Shown here: positions 16,313 through 25,392 of the stretch, piece after piece
How the letters are laid out: each line of letters opens with the position of its first letter
Position numbering within the stretch: the first letter of the stretch is position 1
NCBI RefSeq assembly: GCF_000166715.1
Contig: NZ_AEMI01000001.1
Coordinates: forward strand, 1-52,764
Direction: 5' to 3'
Length of the DNA: 52,764 bases
Source of the DNA: Leuconostoc gelidum subsp. gelidum KCTC 3527
GTDB lineage: Bacteria > Bacillota > Bacilli > Lactobacillales > Lactobacillaceae
Made by a program: the position numbers and the translations under genes
Notes under the pieces: model-generated
The model's input: only the letters and a program-made list of their open reading frames with translations
Database searches by the model: none
What the model was told of the DNA's origin: nothing

Positions 16313-17659
16313 TTAGCGGCCAAGTACTGAGAAAATATAATTATTCAAAGTTGACTTAATTTGTTCTTGACGACCTGACTGTAATGTGGCGTTAATTTCG
16401 TCATCTGTCTTGTTTTCTGCGTAGGCAGCTAAGTCCTTCAAAGTCACCTTGCCAGCTTCAAAGTCAGCACCGATACCTGAATCAAATGATGCGTAACGAT
16501 CTTTCAAGATATTTTCGATCACTTGATCTTCAATCAACTTATTTGCTACCTTCAAACCAGCAGCATAAGTGTCCATTCCAGCAACATGAGCATAAAACAA
16601 ATCTTCGAATTCGAAACTTTGGCGGCGTGGCTTTGAATCAAAATTCAATCCACCGGTTGGTAAACCGCCATTCTTCAAGAATTCGTACATGACCAAAGTT
16701 GCTTCGTAAACATCATTTGGGAATTCATCAATATCCCAACCTGTCAACTTGTCACCCATGTTGGCATCCAATGAGCCCAACAAACCAGCTTCACGAGCGA
16801 AACGCACTTCATGTTCATATGTGTGACCACCCAAATAGGCATGGTTACCTTCCAAGTTCAACTTGAATGTGTCTTCCAAACCATATGTCTTCAAGAAAGC
16901 AATGGTTGTTTGTGCATCAAAGTCATATTGATGTTGTGTTGGTTCCTTTGGCTTTGGTTCAATCAAGAATTGACCCGTGTAACCAATTTCATCCGCATAA
17001 TTTTTCGCTAATTTAAAGAAGGCCGCAATGTGGTCTAATTCACGTTTCGTATCTGTGTTTACCAAGAAGTCATATCCTTCACGTCCGCCCCAGAACACAT
17101 ATGATTCTGAACCCAAACGCTTAGCAATGTCAAGTGAGTGCTTGATTTGGCCTGCAGCATAAGCAAAAACTTCCGCAAATGGTGTCGTTGCGCCACCAGC
17201 TAAGAAACGCCTGTTGGTGAACAATGATGAAGTATTCCACAACAACTTCTTACCAGTTTCTTGCATCTTTTGTTCAATTTTGTCAATGACTTGATCTAAA
17301 TTAGCATTTGTTTCGGCTAATGTCTTGCCTTCTGGTGCCAAATCACGATCGTGGAAAGCGAAGTATTCAATACCTGTTTTGTCCAAAAATTCAAATAAGT
17401 AATCCACCTTGGCCAACGCTGCTGCCATTGTGTTAGGATCGCCTTCTATGTCCCATGGGCGCGTAGCTGTCCCTTCACCAAATGGATCCGTCAAACGTTG
17501 ATCCATTGTATGCCAATAAGCCACTGAGAATTTGAGCCATTCGCTCATTTTCTTGCCTGCAACAACTTCATCAGCATTGTAGTAATGATACCCATCACCA
17601 GCTTGTAAGGATTGGTTCCCTACGAATGCCACTTTTGGAAATGAGAATAATTCAGACAT
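16313..17659 (-). CDS. xylA: Xylose isomerase
   Basis: A 448-residue class II xylose isomerase (TIM barrel) converting D-xylose to D-xylulose. The catalytic His is in YFAFHDRDL (H103), the metal ligands lie in [18 protein letters not shown] and [16 protein letters not shown], and SLDANMGD is conserved. The length is normal for the class. The ATG follows GGAG. Transcription starts from a strong promoter with a cre and a XylR operator (17708-17770) and continues into xylB. Codon use is rich in preferred codons, suggesting high induced expression. Confidence 0.96.
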   Translation of the reverse strand: MSELFSFPKVAFVGNQSLQAGDGYHYYNADEVVAGKKMSEWLKFSVAYWHTMDQRLTDPFGEGTATRPWDIEGDPNTMAAALAKVDYLFEFLDKTGIEYFAFHDRDLAPEGKTLAETNANLDQVIDKIEQKMQETGKKLLWNTSSLFTNRRFLAGGATTPFAEVFAYAAGQIKHSLDIAKRLGSESYVFWGGREGYDFLVNTDTKRELDHIAAFFKLAKNYADEIGYTGQFLIEPKPKEPTQHQYDFDAQTTIAFLKTYGLEDTFKLNLEGNHAYLGGHTYEHEVRFAREAGLLGSLDANMGDKLTGWDIDEFPNDVYEATLVMYEFLKNGGLPTGGLNFDSKPRRQSFEFEDLFYAHVAGMDTYAAGLKVANKLIEDQVIENILKDRYASFDSGIGADFEAGKVTLKDLAAYAENKTDDEINATLQSGRQEQIKSTLNNYIFSVLGR

Positions 17660-17707
17660 GTTAGATACTCCTTCTGGACTTTTGCGTCCTACTCACGTTT
17701 TATTTGT

Positions 17708-17770
17708 GTTGGTTGGTTTGGACAACCAACTTACATTTATTATTGTATACGGTTTCATTCAATAGTGCAA
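17708..17770 (-). promoter_or_regulatory. xylA promoter, cre and XylR operator
   Basis: Minus strand: -35 TTGCAC (17765-17770), 17-base spacer, -10 TACAAT (17742-17747). A cre-like site TGTATACGGTTTCA (plus, 17744-17757) overlaps the spacer and matches the CcpA consensus at 13 of 14 positions. Downstream of the start lies GTTGGTTGGTTTGG then ACAACCAAC (17708-17730), which matches the xynT operator at 18 of 23 positions. Confidence 0.75.
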
Positions 17771-17806
17771 CCCTTTTTGTACAAAAATGTGCCATTTTAA
17801 ATCATG

Positions 17807-17844
17807 ACACTAAAAAAGAACCCATTAGGGTTCTTTTTTAGTGT
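17807..17844 (-). terminator. Terminator of xylR
   Basis: ACACTAAAAAAGAACCC pairs with its complement across ATT-A; the stop codon of xylR (17838) is inside the right arm. T runs on both strands. Confidence 0.8.
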
Positions 17845-19007
17845 TTGAATTTCAAATCTAGATTATCTAAATCAAGGATTTGACGTGTGACGCTGGCAGC
17901 GCCACCAAGTAATGTTGCTTCATAAACCGAACGATTAGCAAATAAAATTTCGCTCTCATTTGTCGGATTCATTTGCTGATAAGCTACAACAACGCGACCG
18001 AGTAATTCTGGCATTTCAGCTATAAAGCGCGAATGAATAAAGAGCACTTGTGGTGCTGCGATTTGGATGATATTATAGGCCACTTGCGCAACCCCCATCA
18101 CCCAGTCATCTAATAATTGTGTGACAACTGCGCTTTTTTGATTCGCAAATGTCACAAACGCGTCACGATTGGCAACTGGTTGACCAGTTAACGCCGCCAG
18201 CCTTTCAAGCATCGCGTCTTCAGAATATAAATCTTCAACACGAACAGGCTCTTGATCTGCCATGGCTACAATGCTTCGACCAACTTCGCCAGCACGCCCT
18301 TGCATGCCGCGATAAAGCTGACCCTGAATAATAATTCCAGCACCTATACCATAATGGATATTTAAGGCAACTAAACTATCATATTGATCAGTACTCAAGT
18401 AATCATGATAGTCTCGAATATAAACAGCAGCCGAATTGGCTTCGTTTTCCAGTGTCACATGTACCCCACTCACTTCTTCAAGCTGTGCAGCCACATCAAC
18501 TTGGCTATAATCAAAAAATGGTGAGTAGACAACATGATTGTTATCCACAACGCCATGAATACCAACAGCAATGCCCATGAGACCTTCTTTTGTACCATGT
18601 TTTTTGTGCTTATTGTCTTTAATATGTTGACCCATTAATGCAATAACATCTGCAACAGACATATCATCAACAGCTTCCGAACTTTCAAGTATGACCTCAC
18701 CGCTCAAGCGTACTAATGCCACTCGCAAATGATGCCGTCCCATATCAAAACTCATGACGTAACCATAATTACGGTTAAAACGAATCATTTTAGCTTTGCG
18801 TCCGCCAGTTTCTGTGGTCACGCCTTCACCCAGATCTTCAATGAATTCCAATTCATCTAAGTCACGGTAGATTGAACTAATAGTAGATTTATGTAGATTT
18901 AAATCGACAGCTAACTTCGCTCGCGATGTTTCTTTCGCGTTAAATAGCGCTTGTAACACTAAACGTTGATTATGATCTCTCATTGTAATTTGATCTGATT
19001 TATTCAT
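17838..19007 (-). CDS. xylR: Xylose repressor XylR (ROK family)
   Basis: A 389-residue ROK-family regulator. The N-terminal winged helix is SRAKLAVDLNLHKSTISSIY (about 28-47), and GGRKAKMIRFN links it to the ROK sugar-binding domain (about 80-330: VMSFDMGRHHLRVAL, YGIGAGIIIQGQLYRGMQG, AGEVG). The usual zinc-type CxCGxxGC motif of many ROK proteins is absent, as in other XylR. It represses xylose genes and is released by xylose. It lies between the two transcription units that carry matching 23-bp operators (17708-17730, 22795-22817). The start follows AAAAGAAAAA, a weak site. Confidence 0.92.
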   Translation of the reverse strand: MNKSDQITMRDHNQRLVLQALFNAKETSRAKLAVDLNLHKSTISSIYRDLDELEFIEDLGEGVTTETGGRKAKMIRFNRNYGYVMSFDMGRHHLRVALVRLSGEVILESSEAVDDMSVADVIALMGQHIKDNKHKKHGTKEGLMGIAVGIHGVVDNNHVVYSPFFDYSQVDVAAQLEEVSGVHVTLENEANSAAVYIRDYHDYLSTDQYDSLVALNIHYGIGAGIIIQGQLYRGMQGRAGEVGRSIVAMADQEPVRVEDLYSEDAMLERLAALTGQPVANRDAFVTFANQKSAVVTQLLDDWVMGVAQVAYNIIQIAAPQVLFIHSRFIAEMPELLGRVVVAYQQMNPTNESEILFANRSVYEATLLGGAASVTRQILDLDNLDLKFKH

Positions 19008-19299
19008 TTTTTCTTTTTATCGACGCTCCAATTAGAATGACTGATGATATTGATAGATAATAACTTTCTGACGTGGCATGTTTGATTTTAGTGTCACATC
19101 CTACAAATCAGGTATATTATCACTGTTTGGTAAGGTTTGTGGTTCTAAGACCACTGCCACCTATTATTTGGCATGTCCTAGCGTCATTAACTTAACTGTC
19201 AGAACAACAAGTCAATTTTTGTTCGACATTATTTCTATTGTACGCGAACTGGCCGTATCCTTCAAGTTGGCGATTAAATTTTTCACATGTTAATGCCAA

Positions 19300-19341
19300 A
19301 AATCAGCATAGAACGTGTTTAAACGCATTCTATGCTGATTT
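19300..19341 (-). terminator. Orphan 14-bp hairpin in the xylR-xynB gap
   Basis: Arms AAATCAGCATAGAA (19300-19313) and TTCTATGCTGATTT (19328-19341) are perfectly complementary; on the minus strand the stem runs into TTTTT. No accepted gene ends here, because xynB has its own terminator at 19428-19468. Confidence 0.55.
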
Positions 19342-19427
19342 GTTAGGATATTAATCGGTTTTTATCTAGCATACCGACAAAATGCTATAATGCTTGATTT
19401 CACGATATGCCTCTTTGTATCATTATT

Positions 19428-19468
19428 AAAAAATAAGCGAACCTTTGATTAAGGTTCGTTTATTTTTT
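19428..19468 (-). terminator. Terminator of xynB
   Basis: Stem CGAACCTT/AAGGTTCG (19438-19445, 19451-19458), extended by AT pairs and followed by T-rich sequence on the minus strand, ten bases after the xynB stop. Confidence 0.8.
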
Positions 19469-19477
19469 AATATTTAT

Positions 19478-21166
19478 TTAGTAAAAACGCGATTCTGATT
19501 TCTGCCATGATATTGTACCATTAATGTCTTTATGATCACCCAATTCTTTATAATCGAAGTAATCAAATTCGGCTGTTGAATCATAACCTGAATAGTCAAC
19601 CGCTGCCAAACCAATGTAGGCACCAGTGAAAAAACCACCGTATTCGCGAACAACATAGTCATCTGACAAAACTGCGGCATCTAATGTCACACCAGTTGAA
19701 AGCCAGTTTTCACTGTCAAATGAGTAGTAATAGGTGTATGATTCCTTACGATTTTCTGATTTGAAGTAAACATATTCGATGCCTTCTGGAATCACAGGCG
19801 CATTGTCACGCAAATATGACGTATAAGAACCATTCCGCAAACCACCCTTATTTTCACCCACTTCAATGACGTTTTGACCATCATCATTCTTTGTGATGAA
19901 AATCCATGACCAGTGTGAGTGGTTGTAATAATTTGTTAGACCAGCCATTGATTGATATGAATAAGGGTTGAACTTAACCTTTGTCTCAGCATCGAAGTAG
20001 AATGCTTGCCAACGACGGGCGATCAATGACAAATCAAATGTGTTTGATAATGATCCTTGACCAACTAAAGTCAACTTGCCAGTACCAGTTGACCCCATCT
20101 TTTCAGTAAATGGTACACGTAATGTATTCCAGTTGATGTCTAATATGGTATCGTTAAATTCATCGTGTTGTGAGTGGTCAACAGGCGCATCTGTTAAAAT
20201 GGCATCCTGAGGTGCTTCGACAAATGTTTGTCCGCCATGGCCGCCAACAACGCGTGGCCAACCAGCATCATCCCACTCAACTTTTTGGATTGATGTTTCA
20301 CGACCCAAATTTGACCAACCACGTGGATCAGTCGCACTTTCGTTATCGTGGTTCCATGGCCGAGCTGTCAATGAAGCATAGTACCATTCGCCACCTGGTG
20401 TTGAAACCAAAGCACCGTGCCCTTGCTTTTGCAGGTATGAGTTTGGTGTGTCAAAATTTGTGATGAATGGGCCATCAGGTTCAACGACAAATGACATGCT
20501 ATTCAATGACTTTGAGCGCGCTACCACTTCTTGATGAGTGAAAATTGTACCACCTTCAGCCGCAAACAAGAAATATTCACCGTTAATTTTGTATAAGTGT
20601 GGCCCTTCAACCAACTTCACAGCCGTACCTGAAAAAATTGTGCGGGCAGTTTCAGGCTTCAACTTCATGGTATTGGTGTCAAATTCTGTCAAAGTAATGC
20701 CATCAAATGGGTGATGGTATTCACGATGATCCCAAGTTTGTTGTACAAGGTACTTGCGGCCGTCTTCATCGTGGAACAATGACGCATCAAAACCAACACC
20801 GTTCACAAATATTGGTTCTGACCAAGGGCCTTCGATTGTTTCAGCAGTCGTCAAGTAGTTCTTCATGTCTTTGAAGTTACCATCAGTGATTTTAACATCT
20901 GTGAAAATTAGCCAGAATTTACCATCAGCATATGATAAATCAGGCGCCCAGATACCACCAGATGATGGGTTGCCCTTCATGTCAAGCATTGTCGTGGTGT
21001 CCAACACGTTTTTAACAAGATTCCAATGAACCAAGTCTTTTGACGCATGGATACGCACACCAGGAAACCATTCAAATGTTGATGTCGCAATGTAATACGT
21101 ATCCTCAACACGGATGATTGAAGGATCTGAATTGAAACCAGGTAATACAGGGTTTTGAATTTGCAT
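19478..21166 (-). CDS. xynB: Beta-xylosidase, GH43
   Basis: A 562-residue glycoside hydrolase family 43 enzyme. The five-bladed propeller occupies about 1-320, and the C-terminal beta-sandwich that shapes the active-site pocket about 330-545. The catalytic base is D14 in NSDPS, the pKa-modulating Asp D128 in GFDASLF, and the general acid E188 in VEGPH, positions expected for the Selenomonas-type enzyme. There is no signal peptide, so it acts inside the cell, releasing xylose from imported xylo-oligosaccharides. It lies 33 bases after xynT in one operon and ends at a terminator. Confidence 0.94.
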   Translation of the reverse strand: MQIQNPVLPGFNSDPSIIRVEDTYYIATSTFEWFPGVRIHASKDLVHWNLVKNVLDTTTMLDMKGNPSSGGIWAPDLSYADGKFWLIFTDVKITDGNFKDMKNYLTTAETIEGPWSEPIFVNGVGFDASLFHDEDGRKYLVQQTWDHREYHHPFDGITLTEFDTNTMKLKPETARTIFSGTAVKLVEGPHLYKINGEYFLFAAEGGTIFTHQEVVARSKSLNSMSFVVEPDGPFITNFDTPNSYLQKQGHGALVSTPGGEWYYASLTARPWNHDNESATDPRGWSNLGRETSIQKVEWDDAGWPRVVGGHGGQTFVEAPQDAILTDAPVDHSQHDEFNDTILDINWNTLRVPFTEKMGSTGTGKLTLVGQGSLSNTFDLSLIARRWQAFYFDAETKVKFNPYSYQSMAGLTNYYNHSHWSWIFITKNDDGQNVIEVGENKGGLRNGSYTSYLRDNAPVIPEGIEYVYFKSENRKESYTYYYSFDSENWLSTGVTLDAAVLSDDYVVREYGGFFTGAYIGLAAVDYSGYDSTAEFDYFDYKELGDHKDINGTISWQKSESRFY

Positions 21167-21199
21167 TATTTTTCTCCTATCAATTAAATTTATGCAAGA

Positions 21200-22669
21200 T
21201 TAGCTATTTTTTTCTTTTAACGTGTGATTCATTTTATCAACATATGCATCAGACAGAGGATAGCGGCTAATAACAAACATTGCTAAGAATGCCATAATCA
21301 TTGGCAACCAAATCATTGACCACTCAATACCTGTTTGTGCAGATGCTGATTGTGTCAATGCGCCTGACTTAAAATTCATGAATTGTAATAAATAACCAGG
21401 AATGATACCACCCAAAGCCAAGCCAATTTTGAAGAAAAGACCCATAATCGCGTTGATAATACCCGCCACACGCTTGCCTGAAATATACTCACCATTTGAT
21501 ACAACTTCAGGCACTAATGCCCACATAAATCCTGTAGCCGAAGTTAACCCCCATTGTTGGAAAAAGCGTCCAGTAAAACCAAGCCAATCAGCTGATGGAT
21601 TCTTTGACCAAGCAAAAAGCAACAATTGGCCAACAACAAAAATGCCAAGGAATGTGTAGAAGAAGCCTTTTTTACCTAAAGTTGCACGCAATCTTGGCCA
21701 AATGACGACCAAGAAAATACCAGGAATTGAACCAATCAAACCAATGGATGCCATCAAGGCTGATTTCCCACCTTCAACACCAAAATTATATTGCATAAAG
21801 TATGGCCACACTGTATTACCAAAGAACATGAGTGTAAAGCCTACTAAAAAGAACAATCCAAGAATTTGTAGGGCTTTATTACGCTTTAATTCAGCAAACA
21901 AATCCGTATATTTTACTTGGTCTGTTGCCTCTTCTGAAGCAAGTACGCGCTCTTTTGTATTACGATATGTCAAAAACAATAACACTGCGCCTAATATCAT
22001 GTACACGCCATAAACTTTAAACCACGCACCAGCAGCTGATGGGGCTGCATAATTACCCAATTTTAGTTTCAAACCAAACAAACCTGTGTCAGTTAACTTA
22101 GCGTTTGGAGAGGCTAATTGTACAAATAATGGGAATAGTGTATACACCAACAAGTTACCAATGTTTGCAAGCATCATTCGTGTTGACGTTAACTTGCCAA
22201 TTTCTGTTTCGTCACGGGTCAATGAAGCATTTAATGAGCCATAAGGAATATTGACGAAGGAATACACTAGGGCTGTCGCCATATAGGATACGGTCGCATA
22301 AATCGTCGTTGCAAGTGTACCAGCACCAAGTACTTTAGCTACTGGTAAAAACAGCAATGCTGCTAAAATTACTAATGGGATACCAAAGTTAATCAAAAAT
22401 GGCCGATACTTGCCATTTTTTGTGATTTTAGCTTTATCAACAACTGTCCCAACCCATGGGTCCCAGATAACGTTAATCCAACGTACAACAAGAAATATTG
22501 TCGCCCCAACACCAGCTGAAATCCCATTAATATTTGTTAGATAGAATAGCAAAAATCCACCAACAGTTCCAAATACTAAGTTTTGAGCAAAATCGCCGAA
22601 GCCATAACTCACACGATCCCATGTTGAGAGCTTAGCAAACTCATCATTCTTCTGAACTCTTACGTCCAT
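21200..22669 (-). CDS. xynT: Xyloside/xylo-oligosaccharide transporter, GPH family
   Basis: A 489-residue glycoside-pentoside-hexuronide:cation symporter with twelve segments. The N-terminus SYGFGDFAQNLVFGTVGGFLLFYL and VVRWINVIWDPWVGTVVDK (about 60-78) are GPH signatures. It lacks the C-terminal IIA domain of LacS-type members. Import by cation symport of xylosides or short xylo-oligosaccharides is inferred from co-transcription with beta-xylosidase and from the XylR operator and perfect cre at its promoter. The start has AAGGAG about five bases upstream. Confidence 0.9.
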   Translation of the reverse strand: MDVRVQKNDEFAKLSTWDRVSYGFGDFAQNLVFGTVGGFLLFYLTNINGISAGVGATIFLVVRWINVIWDPWVGTVVDKAKITKNGKYRPFLINFGIPLVILAALLFLPVAKVLGAGTLATTIYATVSYMATALVYSFVNIPYGSLNASLTRDETEIGKLTSTRMMLANIGNLLVYTLFPLFVQLASPNAKLTDTGLFGLKLKLGNYAAPSAAGAWFKVYGVYMILGAVLLFLTYRNTKERVLASEEATDQVKYTDLFAELKRNKALQILGLFFLVGFTLMFFGNTVWPYFMQYNFGVEGGKSALMASIGLIGSIPGIFLVVIWPRLRATLGKKGFFYTFLGIFVVGQLLLFAWSKNPSADWLGFTGRFFQQWGLTSATGFMWALVPEVVSNGEYISGKRVAGIINAIMGLFFKIGLALGGIIPGYLLQFMNFKSGALTQSASAQTGIEWSMIWLPMIMAFLAMFVISRYPLSDAYVDKMNHTLKEKNS

Positions 22670-22751
22670 AATTATTCTCCTTCTGGTTTTAACAGATTAT
22701 TAGGTTTACCTGCTACCACTTTTCCAGTCACTGGAACGTCTTTCAGATTTT

Positions 22752-22817
22752 TGAAAGCGGTAACATTTCTTTTTACAAAGACTACTATATCACAGTTAGT
22801 TTGTTCGAGCAACCAAC
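22752..22817 (-). promoter_or_regulatory. xynTB promoter with XylR operator and perfect cre
   Basis: Minus strand: -35 TTGCTC (22807-22812), 17-base spacer, -10 TATAGT (22784-22789). GTTAGTTTGTTCGAGC then AACCAAC (22795-22817) overlaps the -35 and spacer and matches the xylA operator. TGAAAGCGGTAACA (22752-22765) fits the CcpA consensus TGWAANCGNTNWCA at every position and lies downstream of the start, as a roadblock site. The rest of the 22670-22986 gap holds only the recQ terminator. Confidence 0.8.
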
Positions 22818-22944
22818 TCATTTATATTTTTTTAAAATATTTTTATTTATTAAAATGAAAAAAGTTGCTATCACAGCATTTTTCACATACAAGTTTAATG
22901 GATACGTCTTTTAATCATTGACTGTTGTACTATTTGTGGACCGC

Positions 22945-22971
22945 AAAAAAAGATAGCTTACGCTATCTTTT
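22945..22971 (-). terminator. Terminator of recQ
   Basis: Stem AAAAGATAGC/GCTATCTTTT (22948-22957, 22962-22971) with a four-base loop and a T run on the minus strand. Confidence 0.85.
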
Positions 22972-22986
22972 AACACATCTCACTAA

Positions 22987-24795
22987 TTAATGTTGCTTAA
23001 CAATCACATCAGCGAACTCTTTATGATAAATATCAAACTTTTTCTCACCAACACCTGATATTGCTAAAAATTCTTCATCAGTTTGGGGGCGTAGAATAGC
23101 CATATTCATTAATGTTTTGTCTGAGAAAATTAGGAATGGTGGAATCCCTGCTTCGCGCGCTAGTTCTAAGCGCTTAGATTTTAATTCAGCAAATAATTTA
23201 TTATCACTCTCGGACAATTTAAGTCCTTTAGCTGCTGATGTGACTTTTTGTTGCACAATCACACGTCGATTGACACGTTTTTCCACAACTAATTGTCCTT
23301 TTAGAACCCGTGCACCAATCTCAGTAACTTTTAATACTGGAAACTCGCCCCCTTCAATTCTAAGGTAGCCATCAGCCGTTAAATAATCAATAAAACTACT
23401 TAAATCCTTAAGTGTCCGATCTTTCATCAAACCGTATGTGGGTAACTTCATCAAATAATCATACTTCTTCACAGTTGCATCTTGTGAACCCTTCAAAACT
23501 TTAGCAACCATTGCTTTCCCAAAACTTTGGTTCATACGCACAACATTGGCCAAAACACGCTGTGAATCAGTAGTAACGTCAACCATTTCACGAGAATCTA
23601 AACAATTCGAACAATGCCCACAATCATGATCAACGATTTCACCAAAATAACCTAGTAGATAGCGCGGCAAACAACTTTGCGTATTTGCAAATGCGTTCAT
23701 TTCGCGAATTTTGTTATATTCATTTTGCTTATGTTCTTCTGTACCTTCTGATTTTTGTACGAAAAATTCTTGTAAATGAATATCTTGTGGTGCATACAAT
23801 AACACTGCTTCTGCCGGCAAGCCGTCACGGCCAGCTCGACCAATCTCTTGATAATATGCCTCAATGTTTCCCGGTACTGAGTAATGAATAACAAACCGCA
23901 CATTTGGTTTGTTAATACCCATTCCAAAAGCATTTGTGGCTACCATAACTTGGACTTCGTCAAACAAAAAAGATTCTTGCATCGCTTGTCGTTCACGTTC
24001 AGGCAAACCTGCATGATAATGTCCGGCCTTAACACCTTTTTTATTTAAAAATTCATATAATTCATCAACTTGTTTACGTGTGGCTGCATAAATAATACCA
24101 CTTTGGTCCTTATTCTCACGTAAATACTCTTGCACATACTGTCGCTTATCAACATTGTGGGCAATTTTCAGCGCCAAATTATCACGCGCAAAACCAGTTA
24201 AAATAGTATCTTCATCTGCCACACCAAGTAGTTGCTGTAAGTTTTGACGTACACGATCAGTGGCTGTTGCTGTTAATCCTAAAACGGCAGGATTTCCAGG
24301 GATTTTAGCCAGCAAAGGTAAAATATTAAGATAACTTGGACGAAAATCATGTCCCCACTGTGACATGACATGCGCCTCATCAATAGCCACCAATTCAATG
24401 GGTAATTGTTGTATAAAATCAAAAAAACTTGAAATCTCTAAACGTTCGGGCGATACATATAGCATTTTATAATAGCCTGATCGTAAATCCGACATACGCT
24501 GTGCTTGTACTTGACCACTCAATGTTGAGTTGAGAAATGTTGCATCAATTCCCATCGCATCAAGGCCATCGACTTGATCTTTCATCAACGATATAAGTGG
24601 TGAAATCACTAGCGTAATGCCGTCAAATAACATAGCTGGTAGTTGATAAGTAATCGATTTACCACCACCAGTTGGCATAATGGCTAACGCATGCTTATGC
24701 GCTAACACTTTTTCAATCACATCTAATTGTCCTGTACGAAAATTATCATAGCCAAATTTTTCTTTTAAAATTGTTTGAGGTGTCAAATTCTGCAT
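22987..24795 (-). CDS. recQ: ATP-dependent DNA helicase RecQ
   Basis: A 602-residue RecQ helicase acting 3'-5' in recombination and repair. Walker A is MPTGGGKS, Walker B DEAH with VMSQWGHDFRP, and the second RecA domain ends QEIGRAGRDG. The zinc-binding RQC part has cysteines in SCLPRYLLGYFG...CGHCSNC. The HRDC domain is at the C-terminus (IFSDKTLMNMAILRP). The frame opens with GTG at 24843, but that lies inside the terminator hairpin of the upstream gene; ATG 24795 gives the family-typical N-terminus. TATAAT sits only seven bases before this ATG, so the mRNA may be nearly leaderless. Confidence 0.95.
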   Translation of the reverse strand: MQNLTPQTILKEKFGYDNFRTGQLDVIEKVLAHKHALAIMPTGGGKSITYQLPAMLFDGITLVISPLISLMKDQVDGLDAMGIDATFLNSTLSGQVQAQRMSDLRSGYYKMLYVSPERLEISSFFDFIQQLPIELVAIDEAHVMSQWGHDFRPSYLNILPLLAKIPGNPAVLGLTATATDRVRQNLQQLLGVADEDTILTGFARDNLALKIAHNVDKRQYVQEYLRENKDQSGIIYAATRKQVDELYEFLNKKGVKAGHYHAGLPERERQAMQESFLFDEVQVMVATNAFGMGINKPNVRFVIHYSVPGNIEAYYQEIGRAGRDGLPAEAVLLYAPQDIHLQEFFVQKSEGTEEHKQNEYNKIREMNAFANTQSCLPRYLLGYFGEIVDHDCGHCSNCLDSREMVDVTTDSQRVLANVVRMNQSFGKAMVAKVLKGSQDATVKKYDYLMKLPTYGLMKDRTLKDLSSFIDYLTADGYLRIEGGEFPVLKVTEIGARVLKGQLVVEKRVNRRVIVQQKVTSAAKGLKLSESDNKLFAELKSKRLELAREAGIPPFLIFSDKTLMNMAILRPQTDEEFLAISGVGEKKFDIYHKEFADVIVKQH

Positions 24796-24825
24796 ACTTT
24801 CTATTATATCATGAGTCGTGACATT

Positions 24826-24859
24826 CAAAAATCGATGGTACACTTTCGACCATCGATTT
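24826..24859 (-). terminator. Terminator upstream of recQ
   Basis: Perfect stem AAATCGATGGT/ACCATCGATTT (24829-24839, 24849-24859) followed by TTTTTG on the minus strand, ending the 24874-25323 gene. Confidence 0.8.
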
Positions 24860-24873
24860 CTGAATAGTAACGA

Positions 24874-25323
24874 TTATTTTATTAAGGGATTGAGCTGGAA
24901 CTTAATTGGTGACGTACGACGTAGTAACCAATTCAAGATGGCAACTATGCCTGTGACAATAGCTAACAGCCAGAATTGTTGCCGCTGAAAATTAGTTGTC
25001 ATCTGTAAAACAATAAAACCAAGCGTAAACCAACCGAAATAGGCCGCCATTGTGTCCCCCCCAATTCGTAATATTTTATCAATCACGTTTTCCGGACCTT
25101 CACTTAGGAATTTAACATGTACCCAATCAAAAAATAACATGATGAATACAAAACTAATCAAGTCAAACGACACAAACTTCACGATCGATAAATAATCACG
25201 CGCGGGAGAAAAATGTGACACGTCGTGATAAAGCAATAAACCATAGGTCATCATAATATCTGATCCAATAATAAACAATAACCAACTAACCGGCTTTGCT
25301 CGTACCATATCTCTAATTAACAT
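24874..25323 (-). CDS. Unknown four-segment membrane protein
   Basis: A 149-residue protein with four hydrophobic segments (about 13-32, 50-67, 91-108, 115-133) and a basic C-terminus. I do not recognise a family. The start has GGAG five bases upstream. It lies between the NhaC-type transporter (70 bases upstream) and recQ, with a terminator after it. It may be transcribed with the transporter. No function can be proposed. Confidence 0.7.
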   Translation of the reverse strand: MLIRDMVRAKPVSWLLFIIGSDIMMTYGLLLYHDVSHFSPARDYLSIVKFVSFDLISFVFIMLFFDWVHVKFLSEGPENVIDKILRIGGDTMAAYFGWFTLGFIVLQMTTNFQRQQFWLLAIVTGIVAILNWLLRRTSPIKFQLNPLIK

Positions 25324-25392
25324 TTTTGCTCCATATCAGATGTCTACGTAAAACCCAGTATCTATTTTAAAAATATTATATCACTACTAAGT

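Larger units (their letters stand above)
19008..19477. other. 470-base gap between xylR and xynB
   Basis: It holds the xylR promoter region, which is not clearly definable, and the nested inverted repeat AGGT..GTGGT-TCTAAG-ACCAC..ACCT near 19130-19165. It also holds two terminator-like hairpins (19300-19341, 19428-19468). A 71-codon plus-strand frame (19078-19293) lacks a ribosome site and family features, and I do not accept it. A small transcript between the hairpins is possible but not supported further. Confidence 0.4.

Noticed and set aside
19078-19293. 71-codon plus-strand frame in the xylR-xynB gap
   Set aside because: No ribosome site, no family resemblance, and composition like the flanking non-coding DNA.
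20170-20463. 97-codon frame opposite xynB
   Set aside because: Antisense to the GH43 catalytic domain, with no independent start signals.
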